Under the pieces are notes generated by a model. The model searched no databases. It worked only from the letters and a program-made list of their open reading frames with translations, and had not been told where the DNA came from. From Bacillus marinisedimentorum (GTDB taxonomy: Bacteria > Bacillota > Bacilli > Bacillales > Bacillaceae_O): a DNA stretch of 64,000 nt. The position numbers and the translations under genes were made by a program. Below are positions 51,270-61,920 of this stretch, piece after piece. How positions within the stretch are numbered: position 1 is the stretch's first letter; every line of letters starts with the position of its first letter. The DNA lies in the NCBI RefSeq assembly GCF_001644195.2, contig NZ_LWBL02000008.1, positions 1-64,000 of the forward strand, given 5' to 3'.

Positions 51270-52739
51270 CTATTTTAACAACATCTTAACAGCTGTCTGG
51301 AGCTGGAGGTCATTTTTCTGTTCTTTAATGCTGTCAACTGTTTTTTCTTGAATTTTGGCAGACGTTTTCTCATCAATTTTACCGTCTGCCTTCAAATCGT
51401 TCCGTTCCTGGAACGCTTTTACAGCAGTCTCTGTTTGCTTGTTGAAGTAACCGTCAGTCCTGCCAGGGGCAAATCCGAGGCCTTTCAGCATAACCTGGGC
51501 ATTTTTAACCTGTTCGGAATTCATATCATACTCAAGCACTTGCCCTTCTTTAAGCTGAATCGGATTAGCATAAAAGTATTCCGGCTGCTTCACTTCAACC
51601 GTCGGCTCTATGCCTTTTTTATGAATCCAGTTGCCATCTGGAGTCAGCCATTTGAACAGCGTCAGCTTGATATTGCTGCCGTCCTCCATCGGAATCGCCT
51701 GCTGGACCGTACCTTTACCAAATGTTTTTTGGCCGACAATCTCGTAGCCGCCCGCTTCCTTCAAGGCTCCTGCAAGGATTTCGGAGGCCGAGGCACTGCC
51801 GCCGTCAATAAGGCCGACAATCGGATACTCTTTCTTCGACTTCAGCGTCGAGAAGAAACGGTCTTTTTCGCCATCACGGTTTTCAATTTGGACAAACGGT
51901 TTATCTTCCGGGATGATCAAACGGGACATCTCTTCAACGCTTTCCAGGTAGCCGCCAGGATTGCCGCGGACATCAATAACCAGCCCGGCGATTCCTTCGT
52001 CTTCCATCTTTTTCAGCTCTTTCTTGAAGTCAGCCGCCGTGTTCTCGGAAAAAGATGTGACCTCGAGAATTCCGATTTTCTTGCCGTCCCTTTCAATCAT
52101 ATCGGAGTATACCGTTTCAATCGGTATTTCATCACGCTTCACGTCAATGGACAAATTGCCGGTCACACCAGGACGATTGACTTCAAGTGTCACAGTTGTA
52201 CCCTTTTCACCGCGGATTTTCAAGACCGCTTCATATAAATCGAGTCCGGCGATGCTTTTGCCGTCAACCTTCAAAATCTGGTCATTCGGCTTTAGGCCCG
52301 CCTTTTCAGCCGGTGAATCTTTAAACGGAGCGACGATCGTAACCTTGCCGTCCACCATGCTCACCTCGGCCCCGATGCCTTCAAATGAAGAATCGAGCGA
52401 TTGGGTGAACTGGTGCGCAGTATCTTTATCCATATAGACCGAATACGGGTCCTCCAGTGTATCGATCATCCCCTGGATGGCCCCTTCAACAAGCTTGTCA
52501 TTATCCACTTCTTCCACATACCGGTCTGAAATCAAGTCGAGCGTTTGCTCGATCTTCTCTACGTCTTCGATGTTTTTAGAATCTCCCTTGCCGGAAGCCA
52601 GGTTCTGCTGCAATTCACTTTGGATCAACGACGGCTTCTGTTCTTCATCCAGGTATGTCATTCCTGCATACGTTCCGCCTGCTCCTATAAGCAAGGAAAC
52701 AGCTGCCAGCACCGCTGCAGCACGACTTTTCAAAAACAC
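51270..52739 (-). CDS. ctpB: Carboxy-terminal processing protease CtpB
   Basis: 489-residue S41 peptidase. N-terminal membrane anchor (about 7-26), PDZ domain (about 105-185) with the GIGAEVSMVDGKVTI strand, protease core with catalytic Ser in DGGSASASEILAGAL and Lys in QKTFGKGTVQ, and a C-terminal peptidoglycan-binding domain (about 405-465). In Bacillus CtpB cleaves SpoIVFA to fire sigma-K during sporulation. Confidence 0.95.
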   Translation of the reverse strand: MFLKSRAAAVLAAVSLLIGAGGTYAGMTYLDEEQKPSLIQSELQQNLASGKGDSKNIEDVEKIEQTLDLISDRYVEEVDNDKLVEGAIQGMIDTLEDPYSVYMDKDTAHQFTQSLDSSFEGIGAEVSMVDGKVTIVAPFKDSPAEKAGLKPNDQILKVDGKSIAGLDLYEAVLKIRGEKGTTVTLEVNRPGVTGNLSIDVKRDEIPIETVYSDMIERDGKKIGILEVTSFSENTAADFKKELKKMEDEGIAGLVIDVRGNPGGYLESVEEMSRLIIPEDKPFVQIENRDGEKDRFFSTLKSKKEYPIVGLIDGGSASASEILAGALKEAGGYEIVGQKTFGKGTVQQAIPMEDGSNIKLTLFKWLTPDGNWIHKKGIEPTVEVKQPEYFYANPIQLKEGQVLEYDMNSEQVKNAQVMLKGLGFAPGRTDGYFNKQTETAVKAFQERNDLKADGKIDEKTSAKIQEKTVDSIKEQKNDLQLQTAVKMLLK

Positions 52740-52900
52740 ACTGCCTCACCTCATATCCCTTCGCGTCTGTATTAAAGCCATTTTAAACGATAACGGGGTG
52801 ACTTTGCCATTGCGGGCACCCCTGGCCGCTGCAAAAAGTCATGATCAGCAGCCGGGAAAACGCGTATCGATTGCAGTTCCAAAAGGATCCAACTTTACAG

Positions 52901-52932
52901 AAAAGGCACCACACTGGGAAGAGTGCGATGCC
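52901..52932 (-). terminator. Intrinsic terminator of the ftsEX-M23 cluster
   Basis: Minus strand GGCATCGCACT / AGTGTGGTGCC (11 pairs) followed by UUUUCU. Confidence 0.7.
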
Positions 52933-52992
52933 TTCTTCAATCTCATACTATGAAATGCTTGTACGGATTATGCTAAAGCTGTTATGAGCTTA

Positions 52993-54303
52993 TTACCAGC
53001 CAGGGATATACGGCCTTGGGTCAACTGCGTATCTTTTGTCGGCAGTCCATGGGCCTTTGTGCAGTTCAAAGTGCAGGTGCGCACCGTATGAACGGCCGGT
53101 GTTGCCCATGTATCCGAGCATCTGGCCTTTGCTGACCTTCTGGCCTGTGCTTACCATGCGGTTTTCCATATGCGCATAGAGCGTTGTGTACAGCTGGCCT
53201 TTAATATAATGCGTAATGTATACGACGTTGCCATAAGACGAAGAGTAATAGGAACGGAATACTGTCCCACTCGCTGCCGCTACAATCGGCACGCTTGTAC
53301 CGCGTTTACCGATATCAATCCCCGCATGCAGTTTGCTCCAGCGCTGGCCGTAGTTCGATGTGATCGGGCCGGCAGCCGGTGTTGTGAATGCACCGCTTGA
53401 TGTTGCAGGCTTAGGAGCCGGGGCAGATGTATGGCTTGGAGTCGAGCTGCTTGATTGCTTGGCTTTCTTCGCTGCCGCAGCTCTGGCTGCTGCTTCTGCT
53501 TCTGCTTTTTCACGTGCAATCCGTGCCTGTTCCGCTTCATATTCCTTTTTCATCTGGCGGACAGTTGCTTCCTGCGCTTTCAGGTTTTCCATTTCTTCCT
53601 GCTGGTCCATCGCCAGATCTTCCAGATGTTCTTCTTCTTGCTTGAGTTCTTTCATCAGCTGATTCTTTTTGGCCACCTGACCTTCCAATTCAGCTTTCAA
53701 ACCTTTCAGTTCTTCCATCTTCTTCTCAAGATCGGCAAGCTTTTGCTCTACTTCCGCTTTCTTTTGTTCAAGCGCATCCTTGTCATCCTGATGCTGTTGA
53801 AGAATATCCTTATCCTGCTGGACAATTGTTGTCACAGCAGAAATGCGGTCGATGAAATCACCGAAACTCTGAGCCCCAAGAAGAACATCCATATAGCTGA
53901 TTGTACCGCCGTTCTCCTGAACGGAACGGACACGGGTCTTCAGCAGCTCATCGCGCTCGGCAATGCGTTTTTCGAGTGCTTTGATTTCTACTTTTAGCTG
54001 CTCAATTTCTTTTTGTGTTTGGGCAATTTCCTTTTCTTTTGTGCGGATTTTCCCCAGCGTTTCTTCTACTGCTGCATCAAGGCGCTGGATTTCTGCTTCC
54101 ACCTTTTTCTGCTCTTCCTGCACCTTCTGGATTTCCGCTTCGGTTTTTTGCTGTTCTTTTCCAACATCAGACTGCTTACTTTGATATTCTTTAATCTGCT
54201 TATCAAAATTTTGTGCCGAAGCGGTTTCCGTTCCTGCATACCCTAATACACTTCCTGCTCCCAGCGCAATCGCCAGACCGAATGCAACAATTTTCTTTTT
54301 CAA
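52993..54303 (-). CDS. Secreted coiled-coil M23 peptidase (EnvC/PcsB-like)
   Basis: 436 residues. Signal peptide ending TASA, long coiled coil (about 32-285; Glu/Lys/Gln-rich), Ala/Ser/Pro linker, and an M23 LytM domain (about 305-430). Zinc ligands are kept (HAGID and HLHFEL), so it should be an active cell-wall endopeptidase. Lies 77 bases after ftsX; FtsEX is known to switch on coiled-coil peptidoglycan hydrolases, so this is a probable partner. Confidence 0.93.
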   Translation of the reverse strand: MKKKIVAFGLAIALGAGSVLGYAGTETASAQNFDKQIKEYQSKQSDVGKEQQKTEAEIQKVQEEQKKVEAEIQRLDAAVEETLGKIRTKEKEIAQTQKEIEQLKVEIKALEKRIAERDELLKTRVRSVQENGGTISYMDVLLGAQSFGDFIDRISAVTTIVQQDKDILQQHQDDKDALEQKKAEVEQKLADLEKKMEELKGLKAELEGQVAKKNQLMKELKQEEEHLEDLAMDQQEEMENLKAQEATVRQMKKEYEAEQARIAREKAEAEAAARAAAAKKAKQSSSSTPSHTSAPAPKPATSSGAFTTPAAGPITSNYGQRWSKLHAGIDIGKRGTSVPIVAAASGTVFRSYYSSSYGNVVYITHYIKGQLYTTLYAHMENRMVSTGQKVSKGQMLGYMGNTGRSYGAHLHFELHKGPWTADKRYAVDPRPYIPGW

Positions 54304-54379
54304 GACGCAACTTCCCCCTTCTGGTACTTTCAGCCGAACGGCTGTATCTCTAGCTTTTCTATATATGAGATTGATAGAT

Positions 54380-55273
54380 TTAAACTTTCAAGAATTTACG
54401 AACAGACATCGTGCTTCCCCATATGCCGATGAACGCACCCATTAACACGAGGATCCCCGCTATTTCATAAACAAATGGACTGAATGTCAGCAAACTGAAA
54501 AATGTTGTTTCAAGTCTTGGTGTGATGATGTCGTATAGATACTCATAACCGAAGGCCACTGCCGCAATCGGCAGGACAGCACCCATGATGCCCAATACGG
54601 CGCCTTCAACGAAAAACGGCCAGCGGATAAACCCGTTTGTGGCTCCGCAAAGCTTCATGATTTCGATTTCCTTTCGGCGGGCTACGATTGTAATTTTAAT
54701 CGTATTCGAGATCAGGAAGATGGCTGTGAAAAGCAGGCCGGCAATTAGAATGATCCCGGCATTTCTGGCCACTTCAACGACCGAGAAGAGCTTTTCAACC
54801 GTCCCCTGTCCATAATTGACTTTTGATGCAAATTCCATATCCTGAATTTGTTTTGCAACTTCAGGTGTATCCTTAGGATTCGTTGTCTTTACGATGAAAA
54901 CATCATTTAATGGATTCTCTTTTTGGAGCGACTCGAATGCGGCTCCTTCTTCCCCAAAACTCTCGATTACTTTTGTGAGTTCCTGTTCTTTGGAAGAATA
55001 GGTGACATTCGAGACTTCTGAAATACCTTTAATCCGGTCTTCAAGCTTTGCCTGCTGTTCAGGTGATGCCGTCAAGCCGACATGCACTCTGATTTCGACA
55101 TCCTTTTCCACCTGGGAAGCAAGATGATTCAAGTTCAGCATGATGACAAGGAAAATGCCGACCAGCAGCAGTGTAACCGTCACTGCACTGACTGAAGCAA
55201 ATGTCATCCAGCCGTTTCGTTTGATGTTTTTAAAGCCCTCACGGAAATGGCGGCCGATCGTATTAAATTTCAT
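54380..55273 (-). CDS. ftsX: Cell-division ABC transporter permease FtsX
   Basis: 297 residues from MKFNTIGRHFREG, with AAGGGGG nine bases ahead; earlier in-frame ATGs fit less well. Four membrane helices (about 22-45, 170-195, 225-250, 265-290) with a large outer loop between the first two. With FtsE transmits a signal to outside hydrolases. Overlaps ftsE by 11 bases. Confidence 0.96.
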   Translation of the reverse strand: MKFNTIGRHFREGFKNIKRNGWMTFASVSAVTVTLLLVGIFLVIMLNLNHLASQVEKDVEIRVHVGLTASPEQQAKLEDRIKGISEVSNVTYSSKEQELTKVIESFGEEGAAFESLQKENPLNDVFIVKTTNPKDTPEVAKQIQDMEFASKVNYGQGTVEKLFSVVEVARNAGIILIAGLLFTAIFLISNTIKITIVARRKEIEIMKLCGATNGFIRWPFFVEGAVLGIMGAVLPIAAVAFGYEYLYDIITPRLETTFFSLLTFSPFVYEIAGILVLMGAFIGIWGSTMSVRKFLKV

Positions 55274-55949
55274 AGCCATATTCCCCCTTCGACTCATCGC
55301 GGGCAATTTGGCCATTTTCGATGGCTATGACACGTTTGCGAATGGTGTTTACGATTTCACGATTATGGGTAGCCATAATAATGGTAGTTCCCATATTATT
55401 GACTTCTTCAAATGTGTTCATGATATCCCAGGACGTTTCCGGATCAAGGTTTCCGGTTGGCTCGTCTGCAATTACGACACTCGGGTGGTTCACAATCGAA
55501 CGGGCAATGGATATCCGCTGCTGTTCGCCGCCTGAAAGCTCGTCCGGAAACATGCGTGCCTTATGTTTCAATTTTACAAGATCAAGGACATCCATGACCT
55601 TTTTCTTGATCGTCTTCGGATTTTCTTCAATGACTTCCAATGCAAATGCTATATTTTCATAAACCGTCAATCGCGGCAAAAGCTTGAAATCCTGGAATAC
55701 GACCCCGATTTTTCTGCGGACAAACGGAACTTTCCGTTCTTTTATCTTCGACAGGTCAATGCCGTTGAATAAGATTGTCCCCTTTGTCGGCCTCTCTTCA
55801 CGGTACATCATTTTAATGAAAGTGGACTTGCCGGCACCGCTCGGGCCCACTATGTAAACAAAATCCCCGTCCGCAATGGTGACATCAATGCCGTTAATCG
55901 CAGTTACACCATTCCGATAGGTTTTGTATACTTCCTTCATTTCAATCAT
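55263..55949 (-). CDS. ftsE: Cell-division ATP-binding protein FtsE
   Basis: 228 residues from MIEMKEVYKTY, behind AGGTGGG; the longer frame to 56003 is rejected. ABC ATPase: Walker A GPSGAGKST, signature LSGGEQQRISIARS, Walker B VVIADEPTGNLD. Runs as an operon with ftsX and probably the M23 gene. Confidence 0.96.
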   Translation of the reverse strand: MIEMKEVYKTYRNGVTAINGIDVTIADGDFVYIVGPSGAGKSTFIKMMYREERPTKGTILFNGIDLSKIKERKVPFVRRKIGVVFQDFKLLPRLTVYENIAFALEVIEENPKTIKKKVMDVLDLVKLKHKARMFPDELSGGEQQRISIARSIVNHPSVVIADEPTGNLDPETSWDIMNTFEEVNNMGTTIIMATHNREIVNTIRKRVIAIENGQIARDESKGEYGYEI

Positions 55950-56168
55950 AATCAACCCACCTAAACACTTTGTTGTTGTCAAACGAATTATTCCTGCTGC
56001 CATTCTTGTGTTTATCTGTCTATTTAGAGTACGATGCTCGTTCGCTTTGTTTTTGACTCATTTATTATAACATCAACATTCGCCATTTTAAGTCATAATC
56101 TGCTATTTTCACATTACAATTATGTTTCAAAAAACAGAATTATTGACAATATTTGTTATGTATGTAAC

Positions 56169-56205
56169 AAAAAAGGAGTTTTCTGTAATAAAACAGAAAA
56201 CTCCT
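56169..56205 (-). terminator. Intrinsic terminator of cccB
   Basis: Minus strand AGGAGTTTTCTGT / ACAGAAAACTCCT, a perfect 13-bp stem followed by six U. Confidence 0.9.
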
Positions 56206-56245
56206 CATACTCATGCAATTTCCATTCGCTTTCCAAATAAGAAAA

Positions 56246-56674
56246 TTACTTCATATTTGCGAGCCAGGTTGCGACCATATCAGCATCGTCACCTTTAAGC
56301 AGTCCGCCCGGCATTGACCCCTGGCCATTTTCGATAATATCTAAAATTTCATCCTTGGAAAGCTTGCTGCCAACCTCATTCAAGGCCGGTCCTACTTGCC
56401 CTTCAAGGTTTTGGCCGTGGCATTGGACACAGCTCTGTGCATACAGCTCAGCAGCTGCCTCTTCATCTACAGCAGCTGTCCCTTCGCCTTCTTCTGCACC
56501 TTCTTCTCCGCCTTCTTCAGTTGTTCCTTCATCAGTCGTTCCTTCATCTTCTGCAGGTTCTTCAGTTGCAGGTTCATTGTTCTCTGCCGGTTCATCTGCA
56601 TTCTCTTCTCCGCCGCCGCAGGCACCTAGAACAAGCATCGAACCGAACAGGATTGCCAATAGTTTTTTACTCAC
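56246..56674 (-). CDS. cccB: Cytochrome c-551, membrane lipoprotein
   Basis: 142 residues. Lipobox VLGAC, a low-complexity acidic linker (Glu/Thr/Gly rich, about 22-72), then a small cytochrome c domain with heme motif CVQCH and an axial Met in NGQGSMPGG. Electron carrier on the outer face, feeding a terminal oxidase. Starts with GTG. The same arrangement as B. subtilis cccB near ftsE. Confidence 0.94.
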   Translation of the reverse strand: MSKKLLAILFGSMLVLGACGGGEENADEPAENNEPATEEPAEDEGTTDEGTTEEGGEEGAEEGEGTAAVDEEAAAELYAQSCVQCHGQNLEGQVGPALNEVGSKLSKDEILDIIENGQGSMPGGLLKGDDADMVATWLANMK

Positions 56675-56743
56675 TCGCTTTTCCCCCTAACTATGGATGA
56701 TTTTAGTGAAACTTTCCATTCCTACTGTTTAAGTATAACCATG

Positions 56744-57616
56744 TCAGGACCGATTGAAACCCTCACCGAGCACTTCAGCTGCGTTCATCACCACGACAAA
56801 TGCTGATGGGTCAATACTTTTAACCAATTGTTTCAATTTTGTGAATTCCGTCTGGTCCACAACACACATCAAAATCGGGCGCTCATCGTCTGTGAAGCCG
56901 CCATATCCGGACAGTCGGGTCACGCCCCGGTCGATTTCATTTAAAATGCCCATCCGGACTTCTTCCTCTTTGCCGGTGATGATCATCGCCATTTTTGTAT
57001 AGCCGAAACCTACCTGGACAAGATCGATCGTTTTGCTCGTCACATACAGCCCGATCAGTGCATACAGCCCCCGCTCGATATCAAACACGACCGCAGCGGT
57101 GGTCACGATGATGCCGTCAATAACCGCCACACTTGCGCCGAGGGAAATGCCGGTATATTTATGGATGATCTGTGCGGCCAGATCCGTTCCGCCTGTCGAT
57201 GCTTTCCCCTTAAATACAATACCGAGCCCAAGCCCGACACCAATGCCGCCGAACAGGGCGCCAAGAAGGGGATTGAGAGTGGCAGCCTCCATATCTCGGC
57301 TCAGGTATACGACAAACGGCAAAAACAGCGTGCCGACGAACGTTTTCATCCCGAACTGGCGGCCAAGCAGCACCACACCTAAAATGAACAGCGGGATATT
57401 GAAGCCCCATTGAACATACGCCGGCTCAAACCCAAACAGTTCATCTGTAATCGTACTGATTCCCGAAACACCGCCTGAAGCAACGCGATTCGGCAGCAGG
57501 AACAAATTGAACGCCAGCGCCACCAGACTGGATCCGATAAGGACAAACAAATAATCAAGGGCAAGCTGGAGCTTTGGATCAACCCCGTGCCTCTTATAGT
57601 TTTTCACCATCATCAT
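56744..57616 (-). CDS. yvjA: YitT family membrane protein (YvjA type)
   Basis: 290 residues. Five membrane helices in the first 200 residues (LFLLPNRVASGGVSGIS is the family start motif) and a cytosolic DUF2179 domain (about 220-285; VDQTEFTKLKQLVKSIDPSA). Substrate unknown. Three ATG codons in a row at the start leave a few bases of doubt. Confidence 0.92.
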   Translation of the reverse strand: MMMVKNYKRHGVDPKLQLALDYLFVLIGSSLVALAFNLFLLPNRVASGGVSGISTITDELFGFEPAYVQWGFNIPLFILGVVLLGRQFGMKTFVGTLFLPFVVYLSRDMEAATLNPLLGALFGGIGVGLGLGIVFKGKASTGGTDLAAQIIHKYTGISLGASVAVIDGIIVTTAAVVFDIERGLYALIGLYVTSKTIDLVQVGFGYTKMAMIITGKEEEVRMGILNEIDRGVTRLSGYGGFTDDERPILMCVVDQTEFTKLKQLVKSIDPSAFVVVMNAAEVLGEGFNRS

Positions 57617-57726
57617 TATGCATACACTCTTTCTTCGACATTATTTGTAGCTTTAACCTTTGCTACTATATCATGCACCCGAAAACGTGTAAACGCAGCC
57701 ATAATAACGCGTTAATGAAGTGCAGT

Positions 57727-57767
57727 CCCTGGCAATTGCCTGGGAAGTGCCAGGCAATTGCCAGGCA
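57727..57767. repeat. TGCCTGGCAATTGCC-family palindrome
   Basis: CCTGGCAATTGCCTGGGAAGTG followed by TGCCAGGCAATTGCCAGGCA form compound dyads, directly beside foldback copy E. Confidence 0.7.
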
Positions 57768-57779
57768 TTATTTGCAACT

Positions 57780-57930
57780 AGGAACAAAAGCGCAAGGCGC
57801 CCGCTTAGCGGTGTACGCATAAGCGGGGGTACCCGCAGGAAGGTGATCTTTCCTTCCGGAGGGGATCACCGCTTATGACGATAGCCGCTGGCGCCTGGAG
57901 CTGGATGGCACCCTTCTGGCTTTTCATCCA
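57780..57930 (+). repeat. ~150-bp foldback repeat, copy E
   Basis: Starts AGGAACAAAAGCGCAAGGCG; carries the GGCGCC module on both sides and CATAAGCGG / CCGCTTATG; ends GGCTTTTCATCC. Between prfB and yvjA. Confidence 0.85.
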
Positions 57931-57961
57931 CACCCAAAAAATTTATAATTCCTTAACAGCC

Positions 57962-58004
57962 AAAAAACACCCGCTGCCGGAAAGCCCGGTCAGCGGGTGT
58001 TTGA
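57962..58004 (-). terminator. Probable terminator of secA-prfB
   Basis: Minus strand AACACCCGCTGACCGGGC ... GCCCGGTCAGCGGGTGTTTT-type pairing (ACCCGCTG arms) followed by a short U-run. Lies about 25 bases after the prfB stop. Confidence 0.65.
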
Positions 58005-58026
58005 TTTCTTCTTTATGTCTGCCGCA

Positions 58027-59125
58027 TTAAAGCTTAGAGCGCAGGTATGCATCGATGAACGGTTCGAGTTTGCCGTCCATTACGGCCTGCACGTTGCCGT
58101 TTTCCACATTTGTGCGATGGTCTTTTACCATTGAATACGGATGGAAGACGTACGAGCGGATCTGGCTGCCCCAGCCGATATCTTTTTGCTCGCCGCGGAT
58201 TTCGGCAAGTTCCTGTTCCTGCTCTTCAATCTTGAGCTGGTACAGTTTCGCTTTCAGCATTTTCATCGCTCTTTCACGGTTCTTAATCTGGGACCGCTCA
58301 GACTGGCACGTGACAACCGTGTTCGTCGGCGTATGGGTGATACGGACTGCCGAGTCGGTCGTATTGACGTGCTGACCGCCGGCTCCGCTTGACCGGTACG
58401 TGTCGATCTTCAAATCTTCCGTCCGGACGTCAATTTCAATATCATCATTGAATTCCGGCATCACATCAACGGAAACGAACGACGTATGGCGGCGCCCTGA
58501 TGCATCAAAAGGGGATATCCTGACGAGGCGGTGGACTCCTTTTTCCGCCTTCAAGTAGCCGTAGGCATTATGCCCTTTAATGTTAAGTGTCACACTTTTG
58601 ACGCCTGCTTCTTCACCTGGCAGGTAGTCAAGCGTTTCGACCTTGTAGCCTTTGCCTTCAGCCCAGCGCGTATACATGCGGAGCAGCATCGAGGCCCAGT
58701 CCTGCGATTCGGTTCCGCCTGCACCCGGATGGATTTCCAGAATGGCGTTGTTTTTATCATACGGTTCGCTTAACAGCAATTCGAGTTCAAACTCGTTCAT
58801 ATCCTCCGTCAATCCGGTGATCTCACTTTCAAGCTCTTCACGGAGATCGTCATCATGTTCTTCTTTTACAAGTTCATAGGACACCGTCAAATTTTCGTAG
58901 CGCTCATCCAGATCCTTAAGCTTATTGACGGAGTCTTTTAAGACATTCACTTCATTGATGACTGTTTGCGCCTCATTCTGGTTATCCCAAAATGTCGGCA
59001 TCGCCATTCTTTCTTCGAGTTCAGCTATCCGTTTTTCTTTGCTGGAGAGGTCAAAGAGACCCCCTAAAATCATTGATACGGCGGGACATCTTTTCTAACT
59101 CTTGTTTGATTTCTGCAAGTTCCAT
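58027..59125 (-). CDS. prfB: Peptide chain release factor 2 (programmed frameshift)
   Basis: 365 residues when the +1 frameshift is used. The first frame starts at 59125 ([13 protein letters not shown], behind GAGGTG) and stops at a UGA (59051-59053) after 24 codons; AGGGGG, then CUU UGA C, is the classic RF2 shift site. Reading resumes as LDLSSKEKR. Domains: stop-codon recognition SPF (RISPFDASG) and catalytic GGQ (GAGGQHVNT). Pairs with secA as in Bacillus. Confidence 0.97.
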
Positions 59126-59272
59126 TAAGACACCTCATCTATTTTTCATATTTATAGCATTTATACCCTGCAGTCCGGCATTTTATCACCCCGCCTGCAC
59201 TTCCGAAAGGATTATACCGTAAGGAACCCCCTCCGCGCACGGAGGGAGCCCGCAAAAATTCATATTCTATCG

Positions 59273-61789
59273 TTAACTTCCGTGGCAATTCTTATACTTT
59301 TTGCCGCTCCCGCATGGGCAAGGATCGTTACGTCCGATATTTTCCTTCTTAACAAAAGGCTTGCGCTTCTTTTCCTCGCCTTCATTTGCGGAAGGATGGA
59401 CAGCTGAAGACTCTTTCGCCACTTCCTGTCGTTCCAGGTTGTTGCGGATTTCCGCTTTCATAATATAGCGGGACACTTCGTCTTCAATGGAAGCGATCAT
59501 ATTCTCGAACATTTGGAAGCCTTCCATCTGATATTCACGCAGCGGGTCCGTCTGTCCATATGCGCGCAAGTGGATGCCCTGGCGCAGCTGTTCCATCGCA
59601 TCGATATGATCCATCCACTTTGAGTCAACGGAACGGAGCAGGATGACTTTTTCAAATTCCCGCATCTGTTCAGAAGTGAGCTGCTGCTCTTTCTCATCAT
59701 AACGCTCTTTCACTTTTCCGATAATAAGCTCGATCATTTCTTCCGGCTCAATGCCCTTCAAGTCCTTTTCGGTAACGGTTCCTTCCGAAAGAAGGTTTCC
59801 ATTGACAAAGTTGACGATCTGTCCAAGCTCCCACTCTTCTTCGATATCTGATCCGGTGTGAACCGCCACAATCCTTTCTACGGAAGACAGGATCATCTTC
59901 TCAATGATTTCGCGGAGATTGTCAGAACTCAACACATCATTACGCTGTTCATAAATGACCTCGCGCTGCTGGCGCAGGACATCATCATAAGCAAGGAGCT
60001 GTTTACGGGCATCATAGTTATTGCCTTCGACACGTTTCTGGGCAGATTCAACCGCACGGCTGACCAGCTTTGACTCGATCGGCTGCTCATCATCCATGCC
60101 AAGGCGCTCCATCATCGACTTCATATTATCGGAACCGAACCGGCGCATCAATTCATCTTCCATGGAAAGATAGAATTGGGACATACCAGGGTCACCCTGA
60201 CGCCCGGAACGCCCGCGCAGCTGGTTATCAATCCGGCGTGATTCATGGCGCTCCGTACCGATGACGGCGAGTCCGCCAAGTTCCTTGACGCCTTCGCCGA
60301 GCTTGATATCGGTACCGCGGCCCGCCATGTTGGTCGCAATCGTTACAGCTCCGCGCTGACCGGCATCCTCAATGATCTGCGCTTCTTTGCCGTGATTTTT
60401 CGCGTTCAGAACGTTATGCTTCACGCCTTTTTTCTTCAAATAAGCTGATAAAAGCTCGGAAGTTTCTACAGCAACCGTGCCGACAAGCACCGGCTGGCCC
60501 TTTTTGTAGCGTTCCGCTATGTCATCAACAACGGCCCGGAACTTACCATCGATCGTCTTGTAAACCAGGTCTGGCCGGTCATCACGGACAATCGGGCGGT
60601 TCGTCGGAATGACGAGAACGTTCATATTATAGATGTTGCGGAATTCCTCTTCCTCTGTCTTTGCCGTACCGGTCATGCCGGCGAGCTTTTCGTAGCGGCG
60701 GAAATAGTTCTGGAAGGTGATGGTCGCAAGTGTCATACTCTCATTCTGTATTTCAAGTGCTTCTTTCGCTTCGATCGCCTGGTGCAAACCGTCACTGTAC
60801 CGGCGTCCTTTCATCAAACGGCCGGTGAACTGGTCGACGATGACCACTTCACCCTCCTGCACGACATAGTCGGTATCGCGCTGCATGCTTACATGCGCTT
60901 TCAACGCCTGATTAATATGGTGATTCAGCTGGACATGCTTCACATCAAAGAGGTTTTCAATGTTGAAAAACTTCTCAGCCTTGTTGATACCTTCTTCTGT
61001 CAGCTGGACCCCTTTTGTTTTCACATCATATGTGTAATCTTCATCGTCGCCTTTTAATGTTCGGACAAACGAATCAGCCATATGATAAAGCTGGGTGGAT
61101 TTTTGGGCACTCCCGGATATGATCAAAGGTGTCCGTGCTTCATCAATCAAAATGGAGTCGACCTCGTCAATGATTGCATAATGAAGCGGACGCTGGACCA
61201 TATGTTCTTTATACAGCACCATGTTGTCACGCAAATAATCGAATCCGTATTCATTATTTGTCCCATATGTGATATCGGCTTCATATGCCGCTTTTTTCTC
61301 TTCTTTGGAAAGGCCGCTTACATTCAAGCCGACTGTAAGGCCGAGAAATTCAAACAGCTGCCCCATCTCTGCGGCATCACGGCTGGCCAGGTACTCGTTG
61401 ACCGTTACAATGTGGACGCCTTTGCCTGTCAAGGCATTCAAATATGCCGGCATCGTCGCCGCCAGCGTTTTACCTTCACCTGTTTTCATCTCGGAAATAT
61501 TTCCTTCGTGGAGAGCAATACCGCCGATTATCTGTACAGGATACGGCGTCATGCCCAGCACGCGGGTCGATGCCTCACGCACGACCGCAAAAGCTTCCGG
61601 AAGCATTTTGTCAAGATCCTCGCCATCCGCATAGCGTTTCTTGAAATCTTCTGTCTTCCCGCGCAGTCCGTCATCGGAAAGCTTCTTCATTTCATCGGCC
61701 ATCGCCTCTATTTGATCAACGGTTTTTTGCATTTTATTCAGTTGACGCTGATTCCCATCACCAATCACTTTCTTCAGGATACCAAGCAT
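59273..61789 (-). CDS. secA: Preprotein translocase ATPase SecA
   Basis: 838 residues from [13 protein letters not shown], the family N terminus, behind GAGGAGC; a longer frame starts at 61813. Drives protein export through SecYEG. Walker [25 protein letters not shown], helicase motif [10 protein letters not shown], and C-terminal zinc-binding [13 protein letters not shown]. Upstream of prfB, probably co-transcribed. Confidence 0.98.
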   Translation of the reverse strand: MLGILKKVIGDGNQRQLNKMQKTVDQIEAMADEMKKLSDDGLRGKTEDFKKRYADGEDLDKMLPEAFAVVREASTRVLGMTPYPVQIIGGIALHEGNISEMKTGEGKTLAATMPAYLNALTGKGVHIVTVNEYLASRDAAEMGQLFEFLGLTVGLNVSGLSKEEKKAAYEADITYGTNNEYGFDYLRDNMVLYKEHMVQRPLHYAIIDEVDSILIDEARTPLIISGSAQKSTQLYHMADSFVRTLKGDDEDYTYDVKTKGVQLTEEGINKAEKFFNIENLFDVKHVQLNHHINQALKAHVSMQRDTDYVVQEGEVVIVDQFTGRLMKGRRYSDGLHQAIEAKEALEIQNESMTLATITFQNYFRRYEKLAGMTGTAKTEEEEFRNIYNMNVLVIPTNRPIVRDDRPDLVYKTIDGKFRAVVDDIAERYKKGQPVLVGTVAVETSELLSAYLKKKGVKHNVLNAKNHGKEAQIIEDAGQRGAVTIATNMAGRGTDIKLGEGVKELGGLAVIGTERHESRRIDNQLRGRSGRQGDPGMSQFYLSMEDELMRRFGSDNMKSMMERLGMDDEQPIESKLVSRAVESAQKRVEGNNYDARKQLLAYDDVLRQQREVIYEQRNDVLSSDNLREIIEKMILSSVERIVAVHTGSDIEEEWELGQIVNFVNGNLLSEGTVTEKDLKGIEPEEMIELIIGKVKERYDEKEQQLTSEQMREFEKVILLRSVDSKWMDHIDAMEQLRQGIHLRAYGQTDPLREYQMEGFQMFENMIASIEDEVSRYIMKAEIRNNLERQEVAKESSAVHPSANEGEEKKRKPFVKKENIGRNDPCPCGSGKKYKNCHGS

Positions 61790-61890
61790 TGCATTACGCT
61801 CCTCTGTATTCATTTCAGTTAATTGAAAGGCTGGTAAAACTTCATTTTTTCCGCAGTTATTCCTGTATTGTTTTTTTCAATTCAACCTTT

Positions 61891-61920
61891 ATATTAACAC
61901 TTTCTTGAAAAGAGTGCCAA
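61891..61920 (-). promoter_or_regulatory. Probable promoter of secA
   Basis: Minus strand TTGGCA, 18-bp spacer, TAATAT. The rest of 61921-62195 shows nothing else. Confidence 0.5.

Noticed and set aside
59228-59249. Terminator between secA and prfB
   Set aside because: The CCCTCCG/CGGAGGG hairpin has no following U-tract on the minus strand, so secA and prfB are probably co-transcribed.
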